From: an uncultured Bacteroidia bacterium
GTDB taxonomy: Bacteria > Bacteroidota > Bacteroidia > Bacteroidales > UBA932
Assembly (NCBI GenBank): GCA_902774155.1
Contig: CACYHF010000013.1
Location: 1 to 64,000 of the forward strand
DNA: 64,000 bases
Direction: 5' to 3'
Shown: piece by piece, positions 56,611-64,000 of the stretch
How the letters are laid out: every line of letters starts with the position of its first letter
Position numbering within the stretch: position 1 is the stretch's first letter
Made by a program: the position numbers and the translations under genes
The notes under the pieces: model-generated
The model's input: the letters and a program-made list of their open reading frames with translations, nothing else
Told to the model about the DNA's origin: nothing
The model's database searches: none

Positions 56611-57680
56611 TCACTACCGGATTTTTTGACGGTGTCCATCTGGGGCACCGTCATGTGCTTGAGACAGTGGTCTCCGCTGCCCGTGAAAGGGGAGAGGAGG
56701 CCATTGTGGTCACATTCTGGCCGCATCCCAGAACGGTATTGCAGCAGGATGCCCGGGAGTTTAGGCTCCTGACGTCCCTGGAGGAGAAGAAGGCGTTGTT
56801 GGCCGAAGCCGGCATAGACCGCGTGGAGGTATTGCCTTTTACGCGGGAATTCGCCGCCCTAAAGGCCGAAGAATACCTCCAGCTCCTCCGCACCCGCTTT
56901 GCCGCCACGCTCATTGTCATGGGCTATGACAACCATATTGGCAGTGACCGGAAAACGGCAAAAGAACTCTGTGATGTTGATGTTCTGAAAGTTGATGCAT
57001 TAGAAAATTATTTTTCGCAAGGCTTTGCGAAATACCAATTTTCTAATGCTGTTACAAGACCCGGGACAGAAGAAAATTATTTTTTGCAAAGCTTTGCAAA
57101 AAACCAATTTTCTTCGGCCCATTCTGAGCATCTTTCCTGTCATTCTGAGCATTCTTACTGTCATTCTGAGCATTCTTACTGTCATTCTGAGCATTCTTAC
57201 TGTCATTCTGAGCGAAGCGAAGAATCTCCGGGCACCATATCTTCAACCAAAATCCGTCTGGCACTGGAGGAGGGGAGGATTCAGGAGGCGAATGAGATGT
57301 TAGGGTACAGTTATGGACTGTATGGCGTGGTGGTGGCGGGGAACCGGATGGGCCGGACCATCGGCTTTCCTACGGCCAATATGCACTTGTACGAGCCGTT
57401 GAAGCTGGTGCCGGGGAATGGGGTGTATGCCGTGGAGGTGGAGGTGCTGGGGGCCAAGTATAAAGGTATGTGCAATATTGGTACAAGGCCCACGGTGGGG
57501 GGCACCACCCGCACCATTGAGACGCACATCCTGGACTTTGAGCAGGACATCTATGGGCTCCCTATGCGGCTTCGTTTCCTGCGCCGCATTCGCGACGAGC
57601 GGAAATTCCCGTCCCTGGAGGCGCTCCGGGCGCAATTACTGGAAGACCGGCAGCAAATCCGGACCCAAACCGTGCTTTAA
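56592..57680 (+). CDS. ribF: Bifunctional riboflavin kinase/FAD synthetase with in-frame repeat insertion
   Basis: Makes FMN and FAD from riboflavin. Residues 1 to about 135 form the FAD synthetase domain (TTGFFDGVHLGHRHV, WPHPRTVL, MGYDNHIGSDR). From about 216 the riboflavin kinase domain starts (ISSTKIR), with MGRTIGFPTANM near 255 and a TRPTVGG segment near 299. Between them lie about 80 residues where about 10 are usual. They are encoded by two palindromic elements (56997-57049 and 57069-57115) and 21-base tandem repeats (57120-57227), all in frame and without stops. GTG at 56592 overlaps the previous gene by 19 bases. The last codons and stop fall in another hairpin repeat (57659-57693). 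Confidence 0.85.
   Translation: MRKVAVVTTGFFDGVHLGHRHVLETVVSAARERGEEAIVVTFWPHPRTVLQQDAREFRLLTSLEEKKALLAEAGIDRVEVLPFTREFAALKAEEYLQLLRTRFAATLIVMGYDNHIGSDRKTAKELCDVDVLKVDALENYFSQGFAKYQFSNAVTRPGTEENYFLQSFAKNQFSSAHSEHLSCHSEHSYCHSEHSYCHSEHSYCHSERSEESPGTISSTKIRLALEEGRIQEANEMLGYSYGLYGVVVAGNRMGRTIGFPTANMHLYEPLKLVPGNGVYAVEVEVLGAKYKGMCNIGTRPTVGGTTRTIETHILDFEQDIYGLPMRLRFLRRIRDERKFPSLEALRAQLLEDRQQIRTQTVL
56997..57049 (+). repeat. Palindromic element inside ribF, copy 1
   Basis: Perfect 13-base outer arms (56997-57009 and 57037-57049) enclose an inner stem TTTCGCAA (57013-57020) with TTGCGAAA (57025-57032). Translates in frame as LENYFSQGFAKYQFSNA. Confidence 0.85.
57069..57115 (+). repeat. Palindromic element inside ribF, copy 2
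   Basis: Perfect 10-base outer arms (57069-57078 and 57106-57115) enclose a perfect inner palindrome around AAAGCTTT. It is homologous to copy 1, but its arms end GAAG/CTTC instead of GCATTAG/CTAATGC, so both sides changed together. Translates as EENYFLQSFAKNQFSS. Confidence 0.85.
57120..57227 (+). repeat. 21-base tandem repeats inside ribF
   Basis: Three exact units at 57138, 57159 and 57180 (TGTCATTCTGAGCATTCTTAC), flanked by a degenerate unit at 57120-57137 and a final 27-base variant at 57201-57227 ending GCGAAGCGAAGAATCT. In-frame translation is repeated CHSEHSY. The last variant resembles a repeat that I remember as common in intergenic DNA of Bacteroidota and other groups. Confidence 0.85.
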
Positions 57681-57806
57681 CTATTTGAAGCACATTTGGC
57701 TATTTGTGTGGCCGATAATGTGCTTCACACGGGGGTGCACACCTAGTCTCAGGCGCGTTTTCAGCCTCTCCGGAACCAAACCGTGCTTTAAAAACTTAAA
57801 GCACAC
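57659..57806. repeat. Pair of related hairpin repeats at and after the ribF stop
   Basis: Unit 1 starts at 57659 and unit 2 at 57769; both read CGGA-CCAAACCGTGCTTTAA with one variable base. Hairpin 1 is GTGCTTTAA (57672-57680) with TTGAAGCAC (57685-57693). Hairpin 2 is GTGCTTTAA (57783-57791) with TTAAAGCAC (57796-57804). The first overlaps the ribF stop codon. Confidence 0.7.
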
Positions 57807-57928
57807 TGCCGGAGGTATATTCTGGAATAATTGACAAAAACGGTTGGTGATTGTGACATTTGTGGTTAGTGACAGCCTCGGCGAGTGGTAAGAGGTCAAT
57901 CTCTGGGCGACTAATGAAGCTATAGGCG

Positions 57929-57961
57929 TACAAGGTTGGTTTTTTATTTGCCAGCCTTGTA
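57929..57961 (+). terminator. Hairpin with T-rich loop (terminator-like, ribF side)
   Basis: TACAAGGTTGG (57929-57939) pairs with CCAGCCTTGTA (57951-57961) with one G-U pair. The loop contains a run of T on the plus strand. Related to the hairpin at 58001-58039. Confidence 0.5.
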
Positions 57962-58000
57962 TAGAGAATCCTCATTCTAGTGCACTGTAAAGCGGTTTTT

Positions 58001-58039
58001 GTGTACAAGGCTGGCCGTAAAAAAGCCAGCCTTGTACAC
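58001..58039 (-). terminator. Perfect 15-bp hairpin downstream of the AraC-type gene
   Basis: Arms 58001-58015 and 58025-58039 pair perfectly. On the minus strand the loop begins with six T. It lies 12 bases after the stop of the minus-strand regulator gene. Confidence 0.6.
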
Positions 58040-58050
58040 TCGGACAGCTT

Positions 58051-59379
58051 TTAGCGTTCTTTGCGGGCGGCCCAGACTTTGGGGGTGAAGCCGGAGATAC
58101 GCTTGAAGGTGCTGTTGAAGGAGGAGGCGCTAAGGAAGCCGCTGGCGTGGGCAATCTCTTCCTGGGAGGCATTGGGATGGGAGCGGATATATTGCTGCGC
58201 ATAGTCTACGCGCAGGATGTTCAGCAGTTCCGGGAATCCCAGCTTATAATACTGGTTCACCATCTTGGAGACATAAGTTTTATTGGTATGCAGCCGTTCC
58301 GCTACATCTGAAAGGGTGAGGGACGGCTGCAGGAATAATTGTTCGTCCATCATGAGCCGACGGAAACGGGAAGCCAGGCTGCCTTTGTCACGGGAGAGAG
58401 AAACCACGTTGTTCATCACGGCCATTGCCAGGGAAGGGGAGGTGTCTCTGGGGGCATTGGGAGCCGGAGCTGCTTTTTGGGAGCCAATTCGGGAGAGGAC
58501 GCGGGTAAGGGAGTCTCCGTTCAGGTAAGGAGTCATTTCCGTAATGATTTCCTCTGCTACGGCAGACCGGGTTTCGGGCGTAAAGTTAAAGCGCAAGGCC
58601 GTTGCTATATCCCCCAGCGAGAAGAATTCCACTGCGCCGAACAGCGCAAAGAAGCCGAAGAAGAAATAAAACAGGCTCTGTATGATCATCAGGGTGAGGG
58701 ACCAGGCGAGGGAGTTGTGGAACAGACGCCCGTGGACGAAAAGCTTGAGGCAGGTGATAACCACAATGCCGATGGCCATAAAGATCTGCAGTTCCAGCAC
58801 GCGGATTTTTTCCCCCTGGAACAGGAAACGGTGCAGGTGTTTGGGCGTCATCTGGATCTGGAAGCCCAGCCACGTGCAATGTGCGACTATATAGACCGCC
58901 TCCAGCAACAGGATAGCACGGAAAATAAGGACTGTACATATATAATATATGTGCTCGAGGAAGTCCAGGTACAACTGGGTTCCTTCGTGCATTCCACTAT
59001 GATAACGGTGCAAAAAAGCCTCCGTTTTATCCAGTCCCATAATACCGGTGAGCAAGACGGATGAGGTGAGCGTAATGGCGGGTAAAATTATCCAGAGTAA
59101 ATACTGAGGCTTATAGGTAAAGGGCCGATACAGGCGGGAAAAATACAGGCAACAAAGCGGGATGATGAACGGTGCGGCGAACTGCACCACGATATGGGCC
59201 AGGGCGTCGTACCGCAGGATGGGGTGTCCCACAACATCTGCCACCATAGTTAAGGCCAGAGAAAGGAAGAAAAGGACCAGGATCCGGAAGGTTTGCGTAT
59301 GGGATGCCAAGAGCCAGTGCATAGTAATGGCAAACAGGCATATGATGGCCGGAATAACCAGTAGCGGCGTTAAATCCAT
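58051..59379 (-). CDS. Seven-helix membrane AraC-family regulator
   Basis: About 442 residues. Seven hydrophobic helices occupy roughly residues 3-275, then a linker and a C-terminal AraC-type double helix-turn-helix (about 345-440, with LTLSDVAERLHTNKTYVSKMVNQYY and SGFLSASSFNSTFKRISGFTP). A membrane sensor fused to a DNA-binding domain is a layout seen in Bacteroidales. The start was set at 59379 (MDLTPLLV), 27 bases after the -7 box, rather than 59445. It faces the fimbrial operon across a 378-base gap, so that operon is a likely target; this is inference. Confidence 0.8.
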   Translation of the reverse strand: MDLTPLLVIPAIICLFAITMHWLLASHTQTFRILVLFFLSLALTMVADVVGHPILRYDALAHIVVQFAAPFIIPLCCLYFSRLYRPFTYKPQYLLWIILPAITLTSSVLLTGIMGLDKTEAFLHRYHSGMHEGTQLYLDFLEHIYYICTVLIFRAILLLEAVYIVAHCTWLGFQIQMTPKHLHRFLFQGEKIRVLELQIFMAIGIVVITCLKLFVHGRLFHNSLAWSLTLMIIQSLFYFFFGFFALFGAVEFFSLGDIATALRFNFTPETRSAVAEEIITEMTPYLNGDSLTRVLSRIGSQKAAPAPNAPRDTSPSLAMAVMNNVVSLSRDKGSLASRFRRLMMDEQLFLQPSLTLSDVAERLHTNKTYVSKMVNQYYKLGFPELLNILRVDYAQQYIRSHPNASQEEIAHASGFLSASSFNSTFKRISGFTPKVWAARKER

Positions 59380-59405
59380 AGAAAATACTCGAAAAATATA
59401 TGTTG

Positions 59406-59435
59406 CAAAATTACAAAAAAATTTGAACACCCAAA
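59406..59435 (-). promoter_or_regulatory. Promoter of the AraC-type gene
   Basis: On the minus strand TTTG (59432-59435), 18-base spacer and TAATTTTG (59406-59413). Confidence 0.65.
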
Positions 59436-59676
59436 TAAATGCCATTCATAAAAGAGAAATTCTTTTTAATAAATTAAATTTTATCAATTATCAAAAGAGA
59501 AAAATTTCTATACTACTGAAAATCATTAACTTAAGCCAAATTGGGCGAAAATATTAATCATTTAGCCGCCTTATTTTGGCATCGGACGACCCCTCAAAAT
59601 ACCCCCCCCGTGTGTTTTTATTATGAAACATCAATCAAGAATCAGAAAAAGTTGTTGAAAATATATAAATAAAAAT

Positions 59677-59707
59677 TTTGAAGATTAAAATTTGGAATCT
59701 ATCTTTG
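59677..59707 (+). promoter_or_regulatory. Promoter of the fimbrial operon
   Basis: TTTG (59677-59680), 19-base spacer, TATCTTTG (59700-59707). The predicted leader is about 45 bases. Confidence 0.75.
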
Positions 59708-59757
59708 TTCTCAATTGCGTATCAAAATACACTTAACCGTTACTTAACTCTCTTATA

Positions 59758-60483
59758 ATGAGCAAGTTAGTAAACAACAACACCTTTTCCTTCGTAGTGG
59801 CCTCCAAGGCCGCGGCGTTGTTGTTGTGCCTGTTTGCGTCTTGCTTTTTTATGCGCGCGCAAGAATATCGCGCGGTAAAAGACACCGTGGCTAAAGCGGA
59901 CACCGTGAAGGTGGATACCCTTACAATCCGTAAGCCGCTTCTGGGTGTCAGCACCAATGCTTTGTACGATCTGGCCATCACCCCCAATGTGGCAGTGGAG
60001 TATCCCTTCGGCAAGAACAAGGATTGGAGTGTGCTTTTGGATTACACCTTCCCCTGGTGGGTCAACCGCGCCAACGATATGGCCTGGCAAATCCTGAAAC
60101 TGGACGTAGGTGCCAGAAAGTATTTCCGGAAGAAGAGCAATAAGGACGTCCTCACCGGATTCTTCGTGGGGCTGGACCTGGGTGCTGGTTATTATGACAT
60201 CGAGCCCAAGCATAAGGGCTGGCAGGGAGAGTTCCAGACGGCCGGCGTTGAAGGCGGCTATGCCTGGACCATCGGCAAGAAAAAGAATTGGCGTATGCAG
60301 GCTTTTGCCGCCGTGGGTTGGATGGGCACGCATTATCGCTATTATGTGGGCAATGACACGGATACCCGCCTGATGTACAAATACAGCGGGCGTTTCAACT
60401 GGATTGGTCCCACCAAGGTAGGGGTCAGTTTCCAGTATATCATCCACACCAAGAAGAAACAGGAGCAGAAAATGAAGAAATGA
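59758..60483 (+). CDS. DUF3575 outer-membrane protein of the fimbrial operon
   Basis: A 241-residue protein with a signal peptide (hydrophobic about 15-30, ending MRAQ) and a beta-barrel-like body. STNALYDLAITPNVAVEYPFGKNKDWSVLLDYTFPWW (split here as the family's N-terminal strand pattern) and GFFVGLDLGAGYYD are typical of DUF3575, which occurs as first gene of many Bacteroidales fimbrial (Mfa/FimA-type) operons. A role in fimbrial assembly or anchoring is inferred. The stop overlaps the next start by four bases. Confidence 0.85.
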   Translation: MSKLVNNNTFSFVVASKAAALLLCLFASCFFMRAQEYRAVKDTVAKADTVKVDTLTIRKPLLGVSTNALYDLAITPNVAVEYPFGKNKDWSVLLDYTFPWWVNRANDMAWQILKLDVGARKYFRKKSNKDVLTGFFVGLDLGAGYYDIEPKHKGWQGEFQTAGVEGGYAWTIGKKKNWRMQAFAAVGWMGTHYRYYVGNDTDTRLMYKYSGRFNWIGPTKVGVSFQYIIHTKKKQEQKMKK

Positions 60484-61535
60484 GGAAATTCACCCTCATA
60501 TTGCTGTTCGCGATGACGTTGGTAGCTTGCCAGCGCCGTCCCCTGTTTTATGCCGCACGGGAGAGCGTGGAGGTGATGGTGAAGGTGGTCTGGAAGGTGT
60601 CTGTGTATCCGGATGGCATGAAGCCAAGCGGCATTACGCTCTTCTATTTCCGCAACGGGGAGTATTATATGCAGCAGACCACGGCCAATGTGGATTCCTG
60701 CGCCGTTCAGTTGGAGCCGGGCCGTTACCGCCTGTATATGATCACCCAGAGTCCGGAGGAATACGGAAATCTGGAGTTTGATAATCTCACAGACTTTGAC
60801 AAAGCATCCGTGACCGCTGTTGAAACCAAAGCAAACTGGTATACCCGGGCCGATGGTGAGGAGTTGATTGTGAATCCTGAGATGATGGCTGCCGGTGTGT
60901 CGGACGAGTTTGAAGTAACGGAAGCTATGGTGGACGAATATCAGCACCGTATGCAGGAACAAATGTTCACCAAGGCAGACGATTCCGGCGCCATTGTGAA
61001 TTACATTACCATCCGGGTGCCCATTTACCCCAAGAGCATTGTCTCGCAGTATTGGGTCACCATTTATTCGGACAATGTAGATGTGCTCAAGGCAGTCCGT
61101 GCCAGTACTTCGGGTATGGCCAAGACGTATGAACTTACCCGGGATGTTACCGCGGCCGGTGAAGCAACGCAGCTCATCACGCAGTGGAGCGTAACCACGG
61201 ATGACCCTGAAAAAAGAATCGGGCATTTGGACGGGCGCATAACCACCTTCGGTTTCCCCAACGGTGAGGTACCCAGCGTTATGCGTGACTCTACGCTGAA
61301 TGTGGCGGCGCTGATGATTGACAGCGAAACCGTGGAGAATTATGTGTTTAACGTAGGTGATAAGATTACCAGTGAAACACCTCCGCTAGGGTACAGGGCG
61401 TTGTATCGCCTCATTTTTGGGAGCGTGACGGCGCCCGCCATTCATCCGCCGGATGTAGCGCCGGTTGGGGGTGAAGGAGGATTTGATGCTTCAGTTGAAG
61501 ATTGGGAAAATATTGATGTGGATATTTTAATGTAA
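60480..61535 (+). CDS. DUF5119 lipoprotein of the fimbrial operon
   Basis: A 351-residue lipoprotein with lipobox LVACQ (Cys near 18) and two beta-rich domains. RYRLYMITQSPEEYG and the C-terminal VEDWENIDVDILM (a strand found at the end of fimbrillin-like proteins) fit DUF5119, a partner of DUF3575 in Bacteroidales fimbrial loci. It may be an anchor or minor subunit. Translationally coupled to the DUF3575 gene; the fimbrillin follows after 37 bases. Confidence 0.8.
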   Translation: MRKFTLILLFAMTLVACQRRPLFYAARESVEVMVKVVWKVSVYPDGMKPSGITLFYFRNGEYYMQQTTANVDSCAVQLEPGRYRLYMITQSPEEYGNLEFDNLTDFDKASVTAVETKANWYTRADGEELIVNPEMMAAGVSDEFEVTEAMVDEYQHRMQEQMFTKADDSGAIVNYITIRVPIYPKSIVSQYWVTIYSDNVDVLKAVRASTSGMAKTYELTRDVTAAGEATQLITQWSVTTDDPEKRIGHLDGRITTFGFPNGEVPSVMRDSTLNVAALMIDSETVENYVFNVGDKITSETPPLGYRALYRLIFGSVTAPAIHPPDVAPVGGEGGFDASVEDWENIDVDILM

Positions 61536-61572
61536 ACTGAGATAAACAATTAATTTTTAACCATTTATTGCG

Positions 61573-62841
61573 ATGAAAAAGTTTTATTTGATTGCTGCTG
61601 CAGCAGCTGCCGTTCTGGTCGCGGGATGCGCCAAGAACGAGGTGATTCAGACCCAGGGCCCCGGCGATGCCGTGAGTTTTGGTGTGTACATTCCTAAGAC
61701 TGTGACCAAGGCTGGAACAGCAGGTGAGATGACGACTACTACACTCCAAACTACTGGTTTCGGTGTGTTTGCATCTGCCACAACTGGTGTATATGCGGGG
61801 GCCGGAACTATGAACTTTATGTATAACCAGCTTGTGAGTTATTCTACCTCTACATGGGGCTATACCCCCGTCAAGTATTGGCCGAATCAGATTCAATCTG
61901 GTAATACCGATTCGCAGCCTGCTACGGCTTTCGCTGCAGATTACGTAAGTTTCTTTGCATATGCACCATATGTTGCAGATCCCTCTTCTGATGCCACTTA
62001 CGGCATAACAGCATTCACAGCTAATTCTGCCACTGGAGACCCTAAGGTAACCTACAAAGTGTCTGACGATCTCACAAAATCCGTAGATCTTTTATGGGGC
62101 GTTTATAAAAATACGTCCGATGTTGATGCGAACGGAGAATGGACAACTGTCGCTAGCACCACGAATACGCTTTATGCGGGGAAAGCCTATAAAGACCTTC
62201 AGAAGCCTGCATTGAATACTCCGATTCACTTCTATTTTTATCATGCCCTTTCGCAACTCCGGCTTACAGCCCAAGCTGCCTATAATCAAGTTGCTGCAGG
62301 CGGTACTGCCAAAGATGGTGTCAAGATTACTATTAGTAAAGTGCAGGTGACCGTTCCTGGGATGTATACGCAGGCTGATCTTAATTTGAATAATACGACG
62401 AAGCGTACTCCTCTTTGGGTTAATGAATCAGGTAGCTCAGATTTGGTGTTGACTGTGGAGGGTGAGAATCTTAATGCTGCTATTAAGGATGGTGGTGCGA
62501 AACTTGCTTCCTCACAACCCGATGGTGTTGTTGGTGGATCCGCTACGAATGTTATTACTGGCGGTAAGTATTTTACGATTATTCCTAAGAGCGGCAGTGT
62601 TAATGTAACCGTAAAGATTTGGTATTATGTTACTACCGACGATAATAAACTCGCGTTGGGTTACAGTCGTGTTGAAAATGTTATCGAAAAGAGTTTGACT
62701 TTCGCATCAGGTTTTGCTGGAAACACAAGGAATACGATCAATATGATTCTGGGTATCGGAGAGGTAAAGCTTGAGGCGACTGTTGAAGATTGGACCGAAT
62801 CCGAAGAAAAGGACATTAACCTCCCTATTAATAATAATTAA
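61573..62841 (+). CDS. Fimbrillin-family lipoprotein (major or tip subunit)
   Basis: A 422-residue fimbrillin: lipobox VAGCAKN (Cys near 19), then two beta-sandwich domains. Typical fimbrillin strings are VTKAG near 38 (a common processing-site region), GYTPVKYWPNQ near 97 and SFFAYAPYV near 118. The C-terminal strand VEDWTESEEKDINLPINNN is the donor-strand-like end of the Mfa1/FimA superfamily. Signal-peptidase II and gingipain-like maturation are known for this family. It shows less GC-rich codon use than its neighbours in the middle part, which is usual for variable surface proteins. Confidence 0.88.
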   Translation: MKKFYLIAAAAAAVLVAGCAKNEVIQTQGPGDAVSFGVYIPKTVTKAGTAGEMTTTTLQTTGFGVFASATTGVYAGAGTMNFMYNQLVSYSTSTWGYTPVKYWPNQIQSGNTDSQPATAFAADYVSFFAYAPYVADPSSDATYGITAFTANSATGDPKVTYKVSDDLTKSVDLLWGVYKNTSDVDANGEWTTVASTTNTLYAGKAYKDLQKPALNTPIHFYFYHALSQLRLTAQAAYNQVAAGGTAKDGVKITISKVQVTVPGMYTQADLNLNNTTKRTPLWVNESGSSDLVLTVEGENLNAAIKDGGAKLASSQPDGVVGGSATNVITGGKYFTIIPKSGSVNVTVKIWYYVTTDDNKLALGYSRVENVIEKSLTFASGFAGNTRNTINMILGIGEVKLEATVEDWTESEEKDINLPINNN

Positions 62842-62852
62842 TCTTTTTTATC

Positions 62853-62877
62853 CATCCGGGCCTGACCGCCCGGGTGG
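62853..62877 (+). promoter_or_regulatory. Intercistronic hairpin between the two fimbrillin genes
   Basis: CCGGGC (62856-62861) pairs with GCCCGG (62868-62873), extendable outward by about four pairs. There is no T-run after it, so it more likely sets the ratio of the two subunits by processing or attenuation than terminates transcription. Confidence 0.45.
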
Positions 62878-62887
62878 GTACCACGTT

Positions 62888-64000
62888 ATGAAAAAGGCAA
62901 CGACATACAGCTTCTTCGCTTCGCTTAGGATGGCCATTCTGGCGCAAGAACGAAGTCGTTGCCCATGAGGAAGACCCCTGGACCGCGCTCACCGGTGACC
63001 AGCCCATCACCTTCACTTCGGTCACTTCCGGGCCGGCCACTAAGACCACATCCCCGTTGCCCACCGGCACTACCTTTGGCGTCTTCGCTTCCTTCCAACA
63101 GGGCGAAATCGGCAGCGGTACACCCGCCAGCGGGAGCGCTGCTTCCTTTACCCCCAATTACATGTACAACGAAGACGTACATTACAACGCGGGGCCTTCC
63201 TACAGTTATGCCCCCATCAAATACTGGCCCAACAACCAGGAAAACACCATCTCCTTCTGGGCTTACAGCCCTTACACCACAGATACGGAAGGTTTCCTGA
63301 AGATTCATGGAACCGGAACGGATTACAGCAACACCTCTACCTGTATCCCCGACATCCATTTCACCTCGGACGGTAAAACCGACCTGATGGTGACCCATCT
63401 GGACGAATCGGCCCCTTATGTGGTGAAAGACCTCTCCAAACCCGCGGTGTCCGGAACCGTGGACCTGCTTTTCCATCACCTGCTTTCCCGTGTAGTTTTT
63501 CACTTTGTGAAGGTGGAGGACGATGAAGATGTCTATGAAGTGCGGATAACGAATGTGAGCATCCAAGGTATCTATCTGACGGCCGATCATCCCGGCGATC
63601 CCAGCGGCTCATGGTCAGACTGGAGTAACTCCGGCAGCCTGCCCGTGTATGCCGATCTCACCCCTGATGATCTCACGGACAATTTGGTAGTGCCCAAGGC
63701 TCCTGGCACCAGTGCTGAAACTGATTCCGACCGGGCGGTGATGCCCATCCCTCAGACTCTCACGGAAAGAGATAATGCTGCAATCGTCATCTCTTATGCG
63801 GTATTTTCCACCAGCGACGGAAGTCTCTTAAATTCCAAACAAGGTGTGTTTCCCATCCACGGGCTTCATGATGGCTGGGTGCATCCCGCCGGTTGGGACC
63901 AGAATTACCAGTACACCTATAATGTAAGCATCAAACCTACCTCTGGTGGAAATCCTATCGTCTTCAGCGCCAGCATATCGCCATGGAGTGATGAGAACGA
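62888..64000 (+). pseudogene. Second fimbrillin, broken in the signal peptide, 3' end beyond window
   Basis: ATG at 62888 begins a normal-looking lipoprotein signal (MKKATTYS) that then reads FFASLRMAILAQERSRCP and stops at 62968. One frame over, from 62946, an intact fimbrillin reads on (KNEVVAHEEDPWTALTG, APIKYWPNNQ, SFWAYSPYTTD) without a stop to the window end. The expected lipobox (Leu-Ala-Gly-Cys-Ala-Lys-Asn) is missing, apparently by a short deletion near 62940-62946. A 27-base stretch at 62909-62935 resembles, in reverse, the repeat variant in ribF (57201-57227; 22 of 27 bases). As read, no lipoprotein can be exported from this copy. Confidence 0.7.
62909..62935 (-). repeat. Copy of the 27-base repeat inside the fimbrillin signal sequence
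   Basis: The reverse complement matches 57201-57227 at 22 of 27 positions, including 13 identical bases in a row (GCGAAGCGAAGAA). It encodes FFASLR, an unusual Arg-containing stretch for a signal peptide core. Confidence 0.5.

Larger units (their letters stand above)
57681..58050. other. Repeat-rich intergenic region between ribF and the AraC-type gene
   Basis: This 370-base gap between two convergent genes has no credible ORF. It holds the hairpin pair described at 57659-57806 and two further related hairpins at 57929-57961 and 58001-58039. The rest is unremarkable. Confidence 0.6.
59380..59757. other. AT-rich divergent control region of the AraC-type and fimbrial genes
   Basis: Holds both promoters. 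It also contains an imperfect hairpin at 59535-59580 (GCCAAA with TTTGGC and inner GGCG with CGCC) and a run of eight C at 59602-59609. No ORF is credible. Confidence 0.6.

Noticed and set aside
57120-57227. CRISPR-like array
   Set aside because: Units are contiguous 21-base tandem copies without spacers, lie inside ribF in frame, and no cas gene is present.

Overview
The window looks like chromosomal DNA of a Bacteroidota bacterium, most likely order Bacteroidales. The evidence is consistent: promoters carry the Bacteroidota -7 motif TAnnTTTG with an upstream TTTG; there is a fimbrillin locus with DUF3575 and DUF5119 partners, an Mpi-type serine DNA invertase, Rpn-family nucleases, a BspA-like M64 lipoprotein and an all-in-one glycogen operon. 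The coding DNA is GC-rich and the intergenic DNA is AT-rich. The genus cannot be fixed from this sequence alone.

Layout. (1) 1-4.9 kb: the end of an outer-membrane beta-barrel receptor gene, then a PASTA protein and an RluD-type pseudouridine synthase on the minus strand. (2) 5-19.6 kb is the accessory heart of the window. A truncated Rpn nuclease gene and an Mpi-family invertase are followed by a unit of structured RNA leader, OmpA-like protein, long surface lipoprotein, terminator and Rpn gene (6.69-12.4 kb). The same unit recurs in inverted orientation at 19.6-14.0 kb, and a HipB/HipA-type module lies at the centre of symmetry. The OmpA proteins are about 93% identical. The lipoproteins share signal peptide, coiled coil and collagen-like stalk but have divergent heads. 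All three Rpn copies are damaged, each differently. (3) 19.6-43.3 kb is mostly housekeeping: lnt, an M64/BspA lipoprotein, RNase E/G, a 29-residue basic protein, HU, lon, ung, coaD, a thioredoxin-like protein, DJ-1, tRNA-Gln, a zinc peptidase, alr, tadA, engB, prs, a coupled lipid kinase/PHP/phosphoethanolamine-transferase operon, der and nadE. (4) 44.3-57.7 kb: xseA-xseB runs into a complete glycogen operon (branching enzyme, GH133 debranching enzyme, a frameshifted GT4 glycosyltransferase, GH57 amylase, and a 1411-residue GT3 synthase/GT35 phosphorylase fusion), ending in ribF. (5) 58-64 kb: a seven-helix AraC-type regulator faces a fimbrial operon (DUF3575, DUF5119, fimbrillin, and a second fimbrillin broken in its signal peptide).

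Points of special interest. The inverted duplicated OmpA/lipoprotein loci next to an Mpi-type invertase look like a candidate phase-variable surface-layer system. Their leaders can fold into a long hairpin that differs between copies by pairing-preserving changes. ribF carries about 70 extra residues made of two palindromic elements plus 21-base tandem repeats, inserted in frame between its two catalytic domains. A 107-base element with inverted ends and a terminator hairpin sits at two tail-to-tail gene junctions, with a partial relative at a third. Several genes have a -7 box ending 4-5 bases before the start codon, which predicts leaderless mRNAs.

Limits. No database or folding tool was used. 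Family names come from motif recognition. Identities and pairings were counted by eye.
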